64,000 bases of DNA, from contig CP032507.1 in NCBI GenBank assembly GCA_008375315.1, positions 992,001-1,056,000 on the forward strand. Reading direction: 5' to 3'. Positions 8,099-15,354 of this stretch are shown here, one piece after another. The translations under genes were made by a program, and so were the position numbers. Within the stretch, counting starts at the first letter, position 1; every line of letters starts with the position of its first letter. Below the pieces are notes generated by a model. The model did no database searches and had not been told where the DNA came from. It worked only from the letters and a program-made list of their open reading frames with translations. This stretch comes from Ectothiorhodospiraceae bacterium BW-2. GTDB taxonomy: Bacteria; Pseudomonadota; Gammaproteobacteria; Thiohalomonadales; Thiohalomonadaceae.

Positions 8099-8678
8099 TC
8101 AGCACTCACCCAACCACACCAGCCGGCTAAAGCCGAGTAGCACCACTGCATGGCGTTGTAGTTGCCACGCTTTTTGGGGTTGGTCGTGCTGGAGTTGTTG
8201 CCAGTAGGCTTCTCCCTGCTGCTTCGCACCTTCGAGCGCGGCTTTGACCAGCGGTAACTCGGCTAACTCCTCCCGGCTCATCGCTTGCAGCTCGCGGTCG
8301 CTCAGTTTGAGCTGTTTGAGCGGGATGAATTTAAGCTCAAACAGGTGGTCGAGGAGCGGACTCTGGCGGCGGTCGGGGCGGACTTCGTAGAGCAGCGACA
8401 GCAGGTAGCCCTTATCCGGTACTTCGCGTGCTAACAGCTTTTCGATACCGAAGCCGGTCTGGAGCCACATTGTCACTGCGCGGTCGCTGGCGGTGAGTTG
8501 TTCAATCACTTCGCTGCCGTGCGGCAGGCTGGCGATGTAGGCGATGCGGTTTTTGTCCATCGCTAAGTTGTCGTCCAGCATCTGTTTGGGGTATGCGCAG
8601 CTGTGTTGCCACTGTTTCCAGAAGTAGAGGCAGAGGGTCGGGTTGTGTAGAGCTGGGTGTCACTCGCTTCGCTAAAGC
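8099..8678 (-). pseudogene. AAA-ATPase/PD-(D/E)XK protein, internally deleted and 5'-truncated copy
   Basis: DNA homologous to 2250-3180 of the intact paralogue. An in-frame deletion of 119 codons joins LLSLLY directly to EVRPDRRQSP. The 5' part stops at ~8678 and the region just inside that end carries small indels, so no original start remains; the readable frame (MLDDNLAMDK...) begins at 8581. The ATPase motifs are absent, while the ELK of the nuclease core remains. It ends 88 bp upstream of the metacaspase gene, the same arrangement as at 2159-2250. Confidence 0.85.
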
Positions 8679-8739
8679 GCGAGTCTCTCCCTCCCTAAAG
8701 GCATACGATTTAACTGTGCATATCCCGAGCCGAACACGC

Positions 8740-8745
8740 TATAAT
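8740..8745 (+). promoter_or_regulatory. Possible -10 element next to the JAB-domain gene
   Basis: A perfect TATAAT ends 6 bp before the most likely ATG (8752), so a transcript from it would start at or next to the start codon and be leaderless. No good -35 hexamer is visible at 16-18 bp, so this is tentative. Confidence 0.35.
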
Positions 8746-8751
8746 CGTGGG

Positions 8752-9342
8752 ATGCAGTCTGAAGAGTTAGCGTTGTGCCTTGGTGATTTGTATCCGGTTA
8801 AGCTGGATAGAGTAAACGCTGAGGCTGCGGACTATGTTATTAGCAGGGGAAAGGATAGCGGCAAAGAGTACGGAGCTATCATTTTTTCATCTGGTCGAAT
8901 TGTCAGAGTTGGTGGGGCGTTTGAAAACAAATTACTGATTCCCCGCTATCCCGATGAGCCTGACGCGAGTATCACCGTTCACCATAATCACCCTTTTGGT
9001 GATAGCCTTAGTCGGGACGATTTGGCCATATTACTGTCTCGTACAGAACTAGGCCAGGTTTATGCTCATGGGCATCAAGGGGGCGTATCAGTAGCCCAAA
9101 AGAGCGGAGTTACTTTAACCGATACCGCTGCTATTATTACGGTTATGGATAACTACTCCCGCGCTCATCGACTTATTATACGCGCTATTGATGATGGTAT
9201 CATTGATGAGGGGACAGCAGGAGCAGGCTTTTGGCAGGTGGTTATGGGGTTGCTGCTGGACACTGAAGGGTTGATTAACTACAGTTATAATAGTGATGGT
9301 GTGATTAAACTGGCTAAAAAGGTGATTGAAAATGGTTTCTGA
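8752..9342 (+). CDS. JAB/MPN-type (RadC-like) metalloprotease-fold protein
   Basis: 196 residues from the ATG at 8752 (MQSEELALCLGDLYPV). The motif HNHPFGDSLSRDD at ~78-90 is the JAB metal-binding pattern H-x-H-P-x(n)-S-x-x-D, as in RadC and phage or Mov34-type proteins. The open frame extends further upstream, but that part overlaps antisense nuclease-gene DNA and is unlikely to be coding. No exact family was recognised. It is on the opposite strand to everything around it and, with the next gene, lies between an R1 repeat and the deleted nuclease copy, so it looks like an insertion into the DGR array. The zinc-dependent peptidase role is inferred from the motif only. Confidence 0.7.
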   Translation: MQSEELALCLGDLYPVKLDRVNAEAADYVISRGKDSGKEYGAIIFSSGRIVRVGGAFENKLLIPRYPDEPDASITVHHNHPFGDSLSRDDLAILLSRTELGQVYAHGHQGGVSVAQKSGVTLTDTAAIITVMDNYSRAHRLIIRAIDDGIIDEGTAGAGFWQVVMGLLLDTEGLINYSYNSDGVIKLAKKVIENGF

Positions 9343-9532
9343 TCCTTGCGATATGCTTTATGAAGATCCAAAAGAGATGACGGTTAAGGCCTGGAGTGAC
9401 TATGTCGCCATGCTGGCATCCGACTTAACACACAACCCGCAGTGTCAGCGTTTAGCGATACTGTTAAAGGGCTCCAGAGAAATTTTAGCTGATCTAAAAC
9501 AGAGAGAGCAAAAGCGTGCTAAAGCAGCCTGA
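9332..9532 (+). CDS. Small conserved-looking protein, unknown
   Basis: 66 residues from ATG 9332 (a TTG six bases upstream is possible). It overlaps the end of the JAB-domain gene by 11 bp, so the two are probably translationally coupled. Composition is mostly helical with a basic end (LKQREQKRAKAA). No family recognised; the coupling suggests a partner, for example an antitoxin-like or regulatory subunit, but nothing in the sequence proves this. Confidence 0.55.
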   Translation: MVSDPCDMLYEDPKEMTVKAWSDYVAMLASDLTHNPQCQRLAILLKGSREILADLKQREQKRAKAA

Positions 9533-9561
9533 AACAGAGCGCCGGGGCGAAGTTTTGTAGG

Positions 9562-9605
9562 GCTGAAGGGAGAAAGGGGTACGCAGGGCGTTCGCCGAAG
9601 CTACC
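9562..9605 (-). repeat. Breakpoint repeat R1, copy 3
   Basis: Third copy of the 44-bp R1 sequence, sharing GTAGCTTCGGCGAACGCC with the copies at 1087 and 4079 and slightly diverged in the C/T-rich half. It abuts the truncated avd gene at 9608. Here it is followed by the JAB-domain gene pair rather than by a nuclease-type gene. Confidence 0.65.
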
Positions 9606-9607
9606 CA

Positions 9608-9834
9608 CCTTGGCGCAATAGCTCCAGTTTGCGATTAGCACGGATTAACAGGTCGCGCTTTTGTGGGCTGTAGGCGGCTTCAATCAGTAGTTCAAGTACC
9701 TCCAGCAGCAGATTCTCAATGCGCTGTGCCAGCGTATGGCGACGGGTGCGGGGAAAGTTATCCAACAGCGGTATCATCCACTCCATCAGCTGATGCCACC
9801 CATCAACGGCTTTAGGGGTTGAGCTTTGGGCCAT
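9608..9834 (-). pseudogene. Avd, N-terminal fragment
   Basis: About 74 codons nearly identical to the intact Avd (MAQSSTPKAVDGWHQL...RANRKLELLR), then cut at R1 with a few foreign codons and a stop at 9601. The 38 bp upstream (to ~9874) also match the leader of the intact avd. Homology ends inside the A-run that in the intact copy belongs to the hairpin/T-run structure. This is the remnant of a third DGR unit whose RT and target have been lost. Confidence 0.85.
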
Positions 9835-9876
9835 GTAATCAACCTAATCCTGTGGATAACTCTGTCAAAAAAACCG

Positions 9877-10312
9877 CCTCGACAAGTCCGGAACACTTGC
9901 TGAATATCTGAATGTGATGCCCCCAAGGAATCTGCGCGATGCGTTGCGCAAGCTCGGCCTCCACGCCGACCCAAGGTTCGGAGTTCAATTTGGCAACAGC
10001 CTGTTGCCAAATTGCAGGGTCACAATAGAAGCGGAAGAAAGCTCGACAGTAGCGCAGATTTTTAGCTGAAAAACCGCCCACATCGGGAAACGAGGCTTTC
10101 AGGTCTCTGCTAAAAGCATCAATAAAACCTGTACCCCACCGCGCAGTTGACTCCCGCTCGCTGATCCGCGCCCCGAGCTCGTAATACAACGTAATCAGCT
10201 CGCTGTTCGCCGACAGCGCGATTTTCATTCGCGCTGCATGAATCCGGCTTTTGACGGATGCCAACCAATCGCGATAGGCCGCCCCTTGGGTCAATTTCAT
10301 GTCAGCAGGCAT
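9877..10312 (-). pseudogene. DUF1016 (YhcG-type) N-terminal domain, 3'-truncated
   Basis: About 145 codons of a DUF1016 N-terminal domain: YRDWLASVKSRIHAAR, LYYELGARISERE, WGTGFIDAFSRDLKASFP, FSAKNLRYCRAFFRFY and IPWGHHIQIF. Family members are ~340-380 residues with a C-terminal PD-(D/E)XK nuclease domain; here the sequence is cut after IQIFSKCS and joined to avd leader DNA, so the nuclease part is missing. The ATG overlaps the stop of the preceding PglX-tail frame (TGATG). DUF1016 proteins are commonly found near restriction and BREX loci. Confidence 0.8.
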
Positions 10313-10452
10313 CAATCCTCCTTCGCATCCAGCCCGACGATCTTCTTCAAGGCCGCGCCGAGTTTGGGATAGCTGACCTTCACGCCATCATCGAGGTCGA
10401 TCAGCACCTGCACTGTAGCCAGCAGATTATCGGACTGTTGATCGCTCACCAT
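10312..10452 (-). pseudogene. PglX C-terminal tail D, as a 46-codon open frame
   Basis: Minus-strand frame ending ...LIDLDDGVKVSYPKLGAALKKIVGLDAKED, the typical C-terminus of the BREX methyltransferase PglX. It starts with an ATG that overlaps the vapC stop and ends in a TGA that overlaps the DUF1016 start, so it is coupled on both sides. Its sequence differs from tails A-C, so it is not a simple recent copy. Either a remnant of a pglX gene whose 5' part was replaced by vapBC, or a retained mini-protein. Confidence 0.75.
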
Positions 10453-10832
10453 ATCCGTGTGACTCCATAGCTATCAAAAGCACCGTCACAGCTCACCAGC
10501 GGAATCGCTTCCGCGAGCGATTGGGCAATCAGCAGACGATCGAATGGATCACGGTGATGAAAAGGCAAGTCAATCAGTGCAGTGGTATGTTTTGGCAGGA
10601 TCGGCAAGATATGGAAATCGTTGTGGGCCAGTTCTCGTTCCATGAATAACGCATAGGATTCTGGCAACGCATATTTACCCAGACTGATCTTGATGGCGAT
10701 CTCCCAATAGATTGCCGGACTGATGTAAACCATCGTCCGCGCATCGCTGATGATCGACTGCGCGGTTGCAGAGAGTTTCGGATCATCCAGCAAGAACCAC
10801 AGAAAGGCGTGGGTATCCAACAACACTCTCAC
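10446..10832 (-). CDS. vapC: VapC-type PIN-domain toxin
   Basis: 128 residues with the PIN pattern: N-terminal LLDTHAFLWFL (first Asp), YWEIAIKISLGK (Glu) and DPFDRLLIAQSL with the later VSCDGAFDSYG acidic residues. PIN toxins cleave RNA, commonly tRNA or rRNA. The ATG overlaps the stop of the antitoxin gene by 4 bp, the usual vapBC layout. It sits between two PglX tails (C and D), as a cargo unit. All acidic residues appear present, so it may be functional. Confidence 0.9.
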   Translation of the reverse strand: MRVLLDTHAFLWFLLDDPKLSATAQSIISDARTMVYISPAIYWEIAIKISLGKYALPESYALFMERELAHNDFHILPILPKHTTALIDLPFHHRDPFDRLLIAQSLAEAIPLVSCDGAFDSYGVTRIW

Positions 10833-11062
10833 GGCATATAGCCCTGGAAATCGTCTAGATGTGCCTCATCCTCTACCAGCACCTGCAACTTTCCCTTGGC
10901 GCTGCCTGGCGTACGCCGCCGAATGGGTGGTTGTTCGATGGTTTCGCTGTTTTGCCGCAAGGCATAGCGATTTTCAATGAAATGGACAAAATCAAGCACC
11001 TCACGCGCCAAATCGTCCGGCAGTGTTTTCACTTCAGAATAGATCTCTTCTGCTATCGCCAT
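10829..11062 (-). CDS. DUF2281/VapB-type antitoxin
   Basis: 77 residues (MAIAEEIYSEVKTLPDDLAREVLDFVHFIE...), matching the DUF2281 antitoxin pattern of an N-terminal helical region followed by a disordered, basic stretch (PPIRRRTPGSAKGK) and an acidic C-terminus. It precedes and overlaps vapC. The antitoxin should bind and neutralise VapC and repress its own promoter. Confidence 0.85.
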   Translation of the reverse strand: MAIAEEIYSEVKTLPDDLAREVLDFVHFIENRYALRQNSETIEQPPIRRRTPGSAKGKLQVLVEDEAHLDDFQGYMP

Positions 11063-11092
11063 GGCTTACCTCTCTCAATTTGAATCACTGAA

Positions 11093-11169
11093 TCAGTCAT
11101 CGTTACCCTCAAGACCGACAATCTTCTTCAACGCAGCACCCAATTTCGGATAGTTGACCTTCACGCCGT
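11093..11169 (-). pseudogene. PglX C-terminal tail C
   Basis: Minus-strand codons DGVKVNYPKLGAALKKIVGLEGNDD followed by TGA. This is the PglX C-terminus again, diverged in DNA from tails A, B and D. On its upstream side it is joined directly to a truncated IS66-like transposase, and on its downstream side vapB starts 31 bp later. It has no start codon of its own. Confidence 0.75.
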
Positions 11170-11610
11170 CAGCAGGCGGTAGGCCTCGCCCTGTGGGTCG
11201 CGGTAAAGTAGGCACCACAGCTATTGCAGCGCAGCCGCTCGAAAATATGTTCGACCGCACTTAAAGGGGACTCGCCCTGAATCCGTACCCGTATCACCGG
11301 CTGATAGAGGTAGAGCCGGCCATGACCGCATTCTGGGCAGAGCTGTCCCGCCTTCAGCTCATCATGGTTGTGATGGCACTGCAACCGAATCACCCGCTCT
11401 GCTTTTTGAGTCGATGGCTTTTTCTTCCCATTTGTGTATCGTGACATCTTTCAGAGACAATGAGATCTGTCGCTCTGTGACCATTAACAAACCCCCCAAC
11501 AGTAGCTGCCTATCGGCTTTAGAGAGGGCCAAATCTTCTGCAATGGCTCTCTCAACACGCTCAATCAGCTCGTCAATCTCGGTTTTACTCAATGTTTTAA
11601 ACTCTGTCAT
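11169..11610 (-). pseudogene. IS66-like transposase N-terminal part, frameshifted and truncated
   Basis: Two overlapping frames make up one broken gene. The first (11610-11362) has the N-terminal helical region of IS66 TnpC (TEIDELIERVERAIAEDLALS...). The second (11447-11169) has the zinc-ribbon section (QLCPECGHGRLY ... ERLRCNSCGAYFTA). A frameshift lies near 11430 and the gene is cut at ~11169 by PglX tail C, so the DDE catalytic domain is missing. Confidence 0.75.
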
Positions 11611-11614
11611 GGCG

Positions 11615-12133
11615 CTATTTTACCAAAGTTGAGAGGAGTTGGCGTAATTGTTGTGCCTTAATCGCACTTATCGGCTCTGCCGGGCGAGGCCAACCCCGGT
11701 ATTTGCCTTTGGAGAGGCGTTTGGTCATCAGCCAGTAGCCATTGTTCTCATAGACTAGCAGGCGAATCATCGTTTTGGGAAGCAGTTGCCGCCATTGTTC
11801 CGGTGATAACTCGCCCTCCACACTCAATGGCCGACCGGTAGTGGTTTCGGTCGTCCATTTGAGAGCCAGAAGAGGTTCGCTAGTCGGCTCTGACGGTTCA
11901 AGCGCGATGAATCCCGGGATGGTGTTGTTCTCCTCCCGGCTCTTCTTCCAGCTACTGAGTTGACGGTAATTGATGCGCAGCGCTTTGAGTATGTGGCTCA
12001 CCGGGTAGTGGCCTATTAACGCTACGGTTTGTTGTTGTAGCGCCTCGGGAATTCGGCTTCGCGCGCTCTTTTCTGGGTTCTCCCGCCAATCTTTAAAGGC
12101 CTGCGATACGGCTGCTAGGGTGGGGTTCGGCAT
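11615..12133 (-). CDS. IS66-like accessory protein (TnpA/TnpB-type fusion)
   Basis: 172 residues from an ATG with an upstream GGAG (12133); an upstream TTG would add 14 residues. The N-terminal half has a helix-turn-helix of IS66 Orf1 type (YPVSHILKALRINYRQLSSWKK). The C-terminal half resembles IS66 Orf2 (PF05717-like): LLVYENNGYWLMTKRLSKGKYRGWPRP. In typical IS66 elements these are separate genes. Its stop is 5 bp from the broken transposase start, so the three belonged to one element. The element is no longer self-mobile. Confidence 0.7.
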   Translation of the reverse strand: MPNPTLAAVSQAFKDWRENPEKSARSRIPEALQQQTVALIGHYPVSHILKALRINYRQLSSWKKSREENNTIPGFIALEPSEPTSEPLLALKWTTETTTGRPLSVEGELSPEQWRQLLPKTMIRLLVYENNGYWLMTKRLSKGKYRGWPRPAEPISAIKAQQLRQLLSTLVK

Positions 12134-12192
12134 CTCTGTTCTCCTCTGTGGTTCATCAGGGGAGTAGTGAAACAAATGTTGCGGCGTTTTTT

Positions 12193-12216
12193 ACGCTATG
12201 GTGGCGTAAGGTTACA
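12193..12216 (-). repeat. End of the IS66-like element (24 bp, also at 22048-22071)
   Basis: A 24-bp sequence with the core ACGCTATGGTGGCGTAAGG, capable of a short hairpin (ACGC/GCGT), lies 60 bp upstream of the IS66-like accessory gene and is repeated exactly at 22048-22071 in the same orientation. The position fits a terminal repeat of the element, but the opposite end is not visible, so the assignment is by position only. Confidence 0.5.
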
Positions 12217-12234
12217 TTTTATTTCCAAGTCTAT

Positions 12235-13080
12235 TCATCGCTGGAGCTCCTCCAATTCCACTAACTCCCCAGCCGCCCGAACCCCCAACTGCATCGACCA
12301 AAGTAGTGACTGTTCCAAAAACTGCGCTAACGGTTGCAGATCGCCACTATCGGCCATCGCAATCGCATCGAGATAGCTTCGTCGCCGGCTGGTCTGAATA
12401 ATGAGTGGTAATAGTTCCAACCGTAGTAAAACATAGTTCAACAGCAGTCGTACCACCCGACCATTGCCATCATCAAATGGATGGATAGCAATAAAGCGGT
12501 GGTGTATCTCTGCTAATAGTTGCATTAACTCTTGTTGCGGTTGCTCAATCTGTTCTGTCAGCCAGTGGCAAAACTCCGCCATCTTTGCCGGAGTCTCCTC
12601 CGAGGTAGCAAAGTGAAACAGCTCACCCGTGGCGGTAATGACATGATTCGGAGCCGTTTTATACTCCCCCGGCTCAATCCAGCGGCGAGTCGGGTTGCCA
12701 TCGACCGTTTCAGCAATGCGCCAAAAACCCTCTTTTAAGACGATGCGATTCAAATCACGAATATCTCCTTCACCGATCATGCGCTCCTCTTTAGCTAAAC
12801 TACGTAGATACTCAATCGCCACATCGTGACCACGCATCTCCTCATATTCGCGTAACAGATGTTCGCCTCGGGTACGGCCATGAATCAGTAACAACAGTGT
12901 TTCACCATAGGTTAAGGTGTTGCCTTCAATGTGGTTAGAGTTGTAGTTCCACTCCAGCCGTAACCGCTGCCAAAGTCGTTGCTCAAATTCAGCTTTAAGT
13001 GGTTGTGCTGCCAACCATTGATCGCAAACATCCGCCAGTTCAGCCGTCAATAAGGGACGAAATTTGTGGTAGTCACTCAT
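12235..13080 (-). CDS. Fic/DOC family AMP-transferase-type protein
   Basis: 281 residues. The Fic active-site motif HPFDDGNGRVVR (~residue 200) is complete, and the N-terminal inhibitory motif S-x-x-x-E-G-N is seen as SNHIEGN (Ser48-Asn54), as in class II Fic proteins, which autoinhibit in cis. Such enzymes transfer AMP or other phosphate-containing groups to protein hydroxyls; the target is unknown. The ATG overlaps the stop of an upstream frame (...QQMAEKLEAIQR) of which only ~20 codons remain before the IS607 end, so a partner gene upstream has been lost. Confidence 0.92.
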   Translation of the reverse strand: MSDYHKFRPLLTAELADVCDQWLAAQPLKAEFEQRLWQRLRLEWNYNSNHIEGNTLTYGETLLLLIHGRTRGEHLLREYEEMRGHDVAIEYLRSLAKEERMIGEGDIRDLNRIVLKEGFWRIAETVDGNPTRRWIEPGEYKTAPNHVITATGELFHFATSEETPAKMAEFCHWLTEQIEQPQQELMQLLAEIHHRFIAIHPFDDGNGRVVRLLLNYVLLRLELLPLIIQTSRRRSYLDAIAMADSGDLQPLAQFLEQSLLWSMQLGVRAAGELVELEELQR

Positions 13081-13136
13081 CGCTGAATCGCCTCCAACTT
13101 CTCAGCCATCTGCTGCCGTACTGTTGCCAACTGTTC

Positions 13137-14543
13137 CTAAAAACCTAAGCAAAGTTGCTCATGGCAGTTTTTCGGTAATTCGCTCTCCGTTGATAACACC
13201 CGTACGGGCGAGCAACTGGAGTCCTGGTTGAGCAGTCCCAACCGGAGGCGCTCAGTCCGCGCTTGCAAGATCGTCTTCACCTGTCGGTACGGCATGAACC
13301 GATCGATGTCAAGATCGGACAACCGTGCCAGCACGTTTCGCGCAGCGTTCTGATCTGCCTGCAACACAACCCCGTCGAAACAGTAAAACCGATCCCCCTG
13401 GCGTTTGCCGAGTAGGCATCCGTTGCGGGAATCAATTTGCGATGTGTAGGCAGGATTGACCAGAACGACCGCAGAACCTCTGCGGCTTGAAACACTATCA
13501 AGTGCTTCGGCAATGACGCCTTTCGTCCAGCTTGCCAGCCGACGATTGACGTTCTTGCCGAAGGACTTGCCCGACATCGGGGCGGTGAGCTCTTCCGCCG
13601 CAATCACGGCGGCTTTATCAACAACCTTATGAACCGACTGAAACACCACATCACGGATGCTTGCATGGGTTTTGTCCATCTGCCGGTTTAGCTTTTTGCG
13701 CCCAAGGTTAAAGCGACGAATGTGCTCGCGTTTATGCGGGTTACGGGTCGTGTTGGCGAGCGCTCGCAGTTTTGATCGGCGCTGATATTTGGCTTTTAGC
13801 TTATCGGATTGTTCGGTCAGTACTTGACCGAGCTCCTGGCCGTGGTGATCGCCGTCTGAATCCACAAGCACTTCGGAGTAGCCTTTATCAATGCCGAGGG
13901 TGCGCTTGCCGCAATCCTGTTTGGTTTCGACATTAACGGTGGTGTGAACCTCAATACGGTCATCGTCTTTGATAATGACGCGCAGAGTGCCAGTTGGCGT
14001 GATCGTGGTATTGAGCAAAATGGCGATACGCTGACCTTTAACAAGGCCGGGGATCTTGATCCAGACGCACCCACCCAGGAGGAAGGTAGTGTAATTATCT
14101 GAACGGACAATAATCTGGTTATGGGTATGGTTATGGCCATGATGCCAGTGCTTACGCATGAGCCGGCGCAGATAAGAATCGCCCGTCCATTCGTTGCGCT
14201 TGAGGGCAGTGAACAGGCGTTTTTGCTCGGCTTCGTCCCGGATGTGACGAAAGACAGATTGGCGAACCTTAACCTTGGCCGCTTCCATGCAGGCGGTGAT
14301 GTTGCCCTTCGCATCGCGTAGGGTCTCTTTCCAAGCGTTGGCGGAAACCGGAAAGGCGCGACCTTCCTTCAGCCAGCCATCGCGAATCTTGCGATCCGAG
14401 AGACCCACGCCACCGACCGACCCAAACCTCTGCCAGACCTCGGTACGCACTTGGCCAAGCCGACGCGCCTGCTCGCGCAATGCGGCGACTTTGCCCTTGT
14501 TCGGGCGTTTTGCGTTCAAAACTCGCGTGACCTTCATTCGCAC
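13137..14543 (-). CDS. tnpB: TnpB, RNA-guided nuclease-family protein of IS607
   Basis: 468 residues. RuvC-like catalytic residues are visible in order: Asp in RTLGIDKGY, Glu in AAEELTAP and Asp in ADQNAARN. The zinc-finger region is degenerate: NGCLLGKRQGDRFYCFDG keeps two cysteines where four are usual. TnpB proteins of IS200/605 and IS607 elements are guided by a reRNA/omegaRNA from the 3' end of the gene to cut donor sites and help retain the element. Here the element seems to end right after the stop codon, so the guide RNA scaffold would have to lie inside the last part of the coding sequence. It overlaps tnpA by 10 bp. Confidence 0.9.
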   Translation of the reverse strand: MRMKVTRVLNAKRPNKGKVAALREQARRLGQVRTEVWQRFGSVGGVGLSDRKIRDGWLKEGRAFPVSANAWKETLRDAKGNITACMEAAKVKVRQSVFRHIRDEAEQKRLFTALKRNEWTGDSYLRRLMRKHWHHGHNHTHNQIIVRSDNYTTFLLGGCVWIKIPGLVKGQRIAILLNTTITPTGTLRVIIKDDDRIEVHTTVNVETKQDCGKRTLGIDKGYSEVLVDSDGDHHGQELGQVLTEQSDKLKAKYQRRSKLRALANTTRNPHKREHIRRFNLGRKKLNRQMDKTHASIRDVVFQSVHKVVDKAAVIAAEELTAPMSGKSFGKNVNRRLASWTKGVIAEALDSVSSRRGSAVVLVNPAYTSQIDSRNGCLLGKRQGDRFYCFDGVVLQADQNAARNVLARLSDLDIDRFMPYRQVKTILQARTERLRLGLLNQDSSCSPVRVLSTESELPKNCHEQLCLGF

Positions 14544-15163
14544 ACATCCTTTGGTAACTGAATGGGACTATCGGGAAAATCCTCCTTGATCTGCTGCTTG
14601 TACTTGCGCATCCGATACAGTCGGCAACTGAAGGTATGCACAATCGCCAGTAAATCCTCAACCATCTCTTGCTCAGGGGAGAGAGACTCCTGGTTCACAA
14701 CGACTATCTCACAGCCATTTTCTGCTGCGATATGCGCCAACAAATCGAAGCCAAAGCGCATCAACCGATCCTTGTGGGCAATCAGCAGTAGGCGCACTTC
14801 CCCACGATGAATCCGATCGACCAGAGCGAGAAAGCGCTTGCGCTTGAAGTTCATCCCGCCGCCGATTTCTTGCACCCACTCATCGACCGCAATCCCTGCG
14901 CCCAGACAGTAGGTTTCCATCGCTTTGACCTGGGAGGCAAGATCGTCTTTTTGTCCCGCACTGGAGACTCGGCAATACACCACCACATCTCGCCTCTTAG
15001 GCGCCCCGCCCAGCATCAGGCGAACATCGGACTCATCGAAATACCGATGCCCCGATGGCAGGCGCTTGGACTGCAACTTCCCCTCTCTTTCCCAACGCCG
15101 CACGGTTTGCACTGACCGCCCAATGCGCTTAGCAAACTCACCTATGCTGTATCTACTGCTCAT
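14534..15163 (-). CDS. tnpA: IS607-type serine recombinase (TnpA)
   Basis: 209 residues: N-terminal MerR-like helix-turn-helix (YSIGEFAKRIGRSVQTVRRWE) followed by a small serine resolvase domain with the nucleophile in VVYCRVSSAGQKDDL and the conserved KDRLMRFG segment. This order, DNA-binding domain before catalytic domain, is specific to IS607. The protein moves the element by site-specific recombination with low target specificity. It looks intact. Confidence 0.94.
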   Translation of the reverse strand: MSSRYSIGEFAKRIGRSVQTVRRWEREGKLQSKRLPSGHRYFDESDVRLMLGGAPKRRDVVVYCRVSSAGQKDDLASQVKAMETYCLGAGIAVDEWVQEIGGGMNFKRKRFLALVDRIHRGEVRLLLIAHKDRLMRFGFDLLAHIAAENGCEIVVVNQESLSPEQEMVEDLLAIVHTFSCRLYRMRKYKQQIKEDFPDSPIQLPKDVCE

Positions 15164-15213
15164 AACACGTAATTATAGACATATTCGAGTATAAATCAAG
15201 CAACTGTTAATTG

Positions 15214-15271
15214 CTCCTCCGTCGCTTCCAGGCCGACGATCTTCTTCAGGGCCACGCCGAGTTTGGGGTAG
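15214..15271 (-). pseudogene. PglX C-terminal tail B
   Basis: 58 bp with one mismatch to the end of pglX' at 17248-17305, encoding the YPKLG...KKIVGLEATEE end of PglX. It stands alone between the DUF4435 gene and the IS607 element. The near identity shows a recent duplication of the pglX 3' end flanking the ATPase/DUF4435 pair (tail A on one side, tail B on the other). Confidence 0.85.
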
Positions 15272-15354
15272 GGATACAGCGCCACTGACCCATTCGTCCA
15301 CCCCATCCTTCTTTAATTTCCAGAGGCGGATCGGTCATGCGTTGCGCTGGCATT

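Larger units (their letters stand above)
13128..15208 (-). mobile_element. IS607-family element (serine recombinase + TnpB)
   Basis: Two overlapping minus-strand genes flanked by the identical 8-bp sequence CAACTGTT at 13128-13135 and 15201-15208. One copy begins one base past the tnpB stop and the other lies ~38 bp upstream of the recombinase start, so these are candidate crossover/target sites of a ~2.07-kb element. Joining the outer flanks would restore a continuous junction between PglX tail B and the Fic region. Confidence 0.75.

Noticed and set aside
5783-9859. Perfect DnaA-box sequence TTATCCACA upstream of both avd copies (5783-5791 and 9851-9859)
   Set aside because: Only one box per copy and both belong to the same duplicated leader; no cluster or AT-rich unwinding region, so not evidence of an origin.
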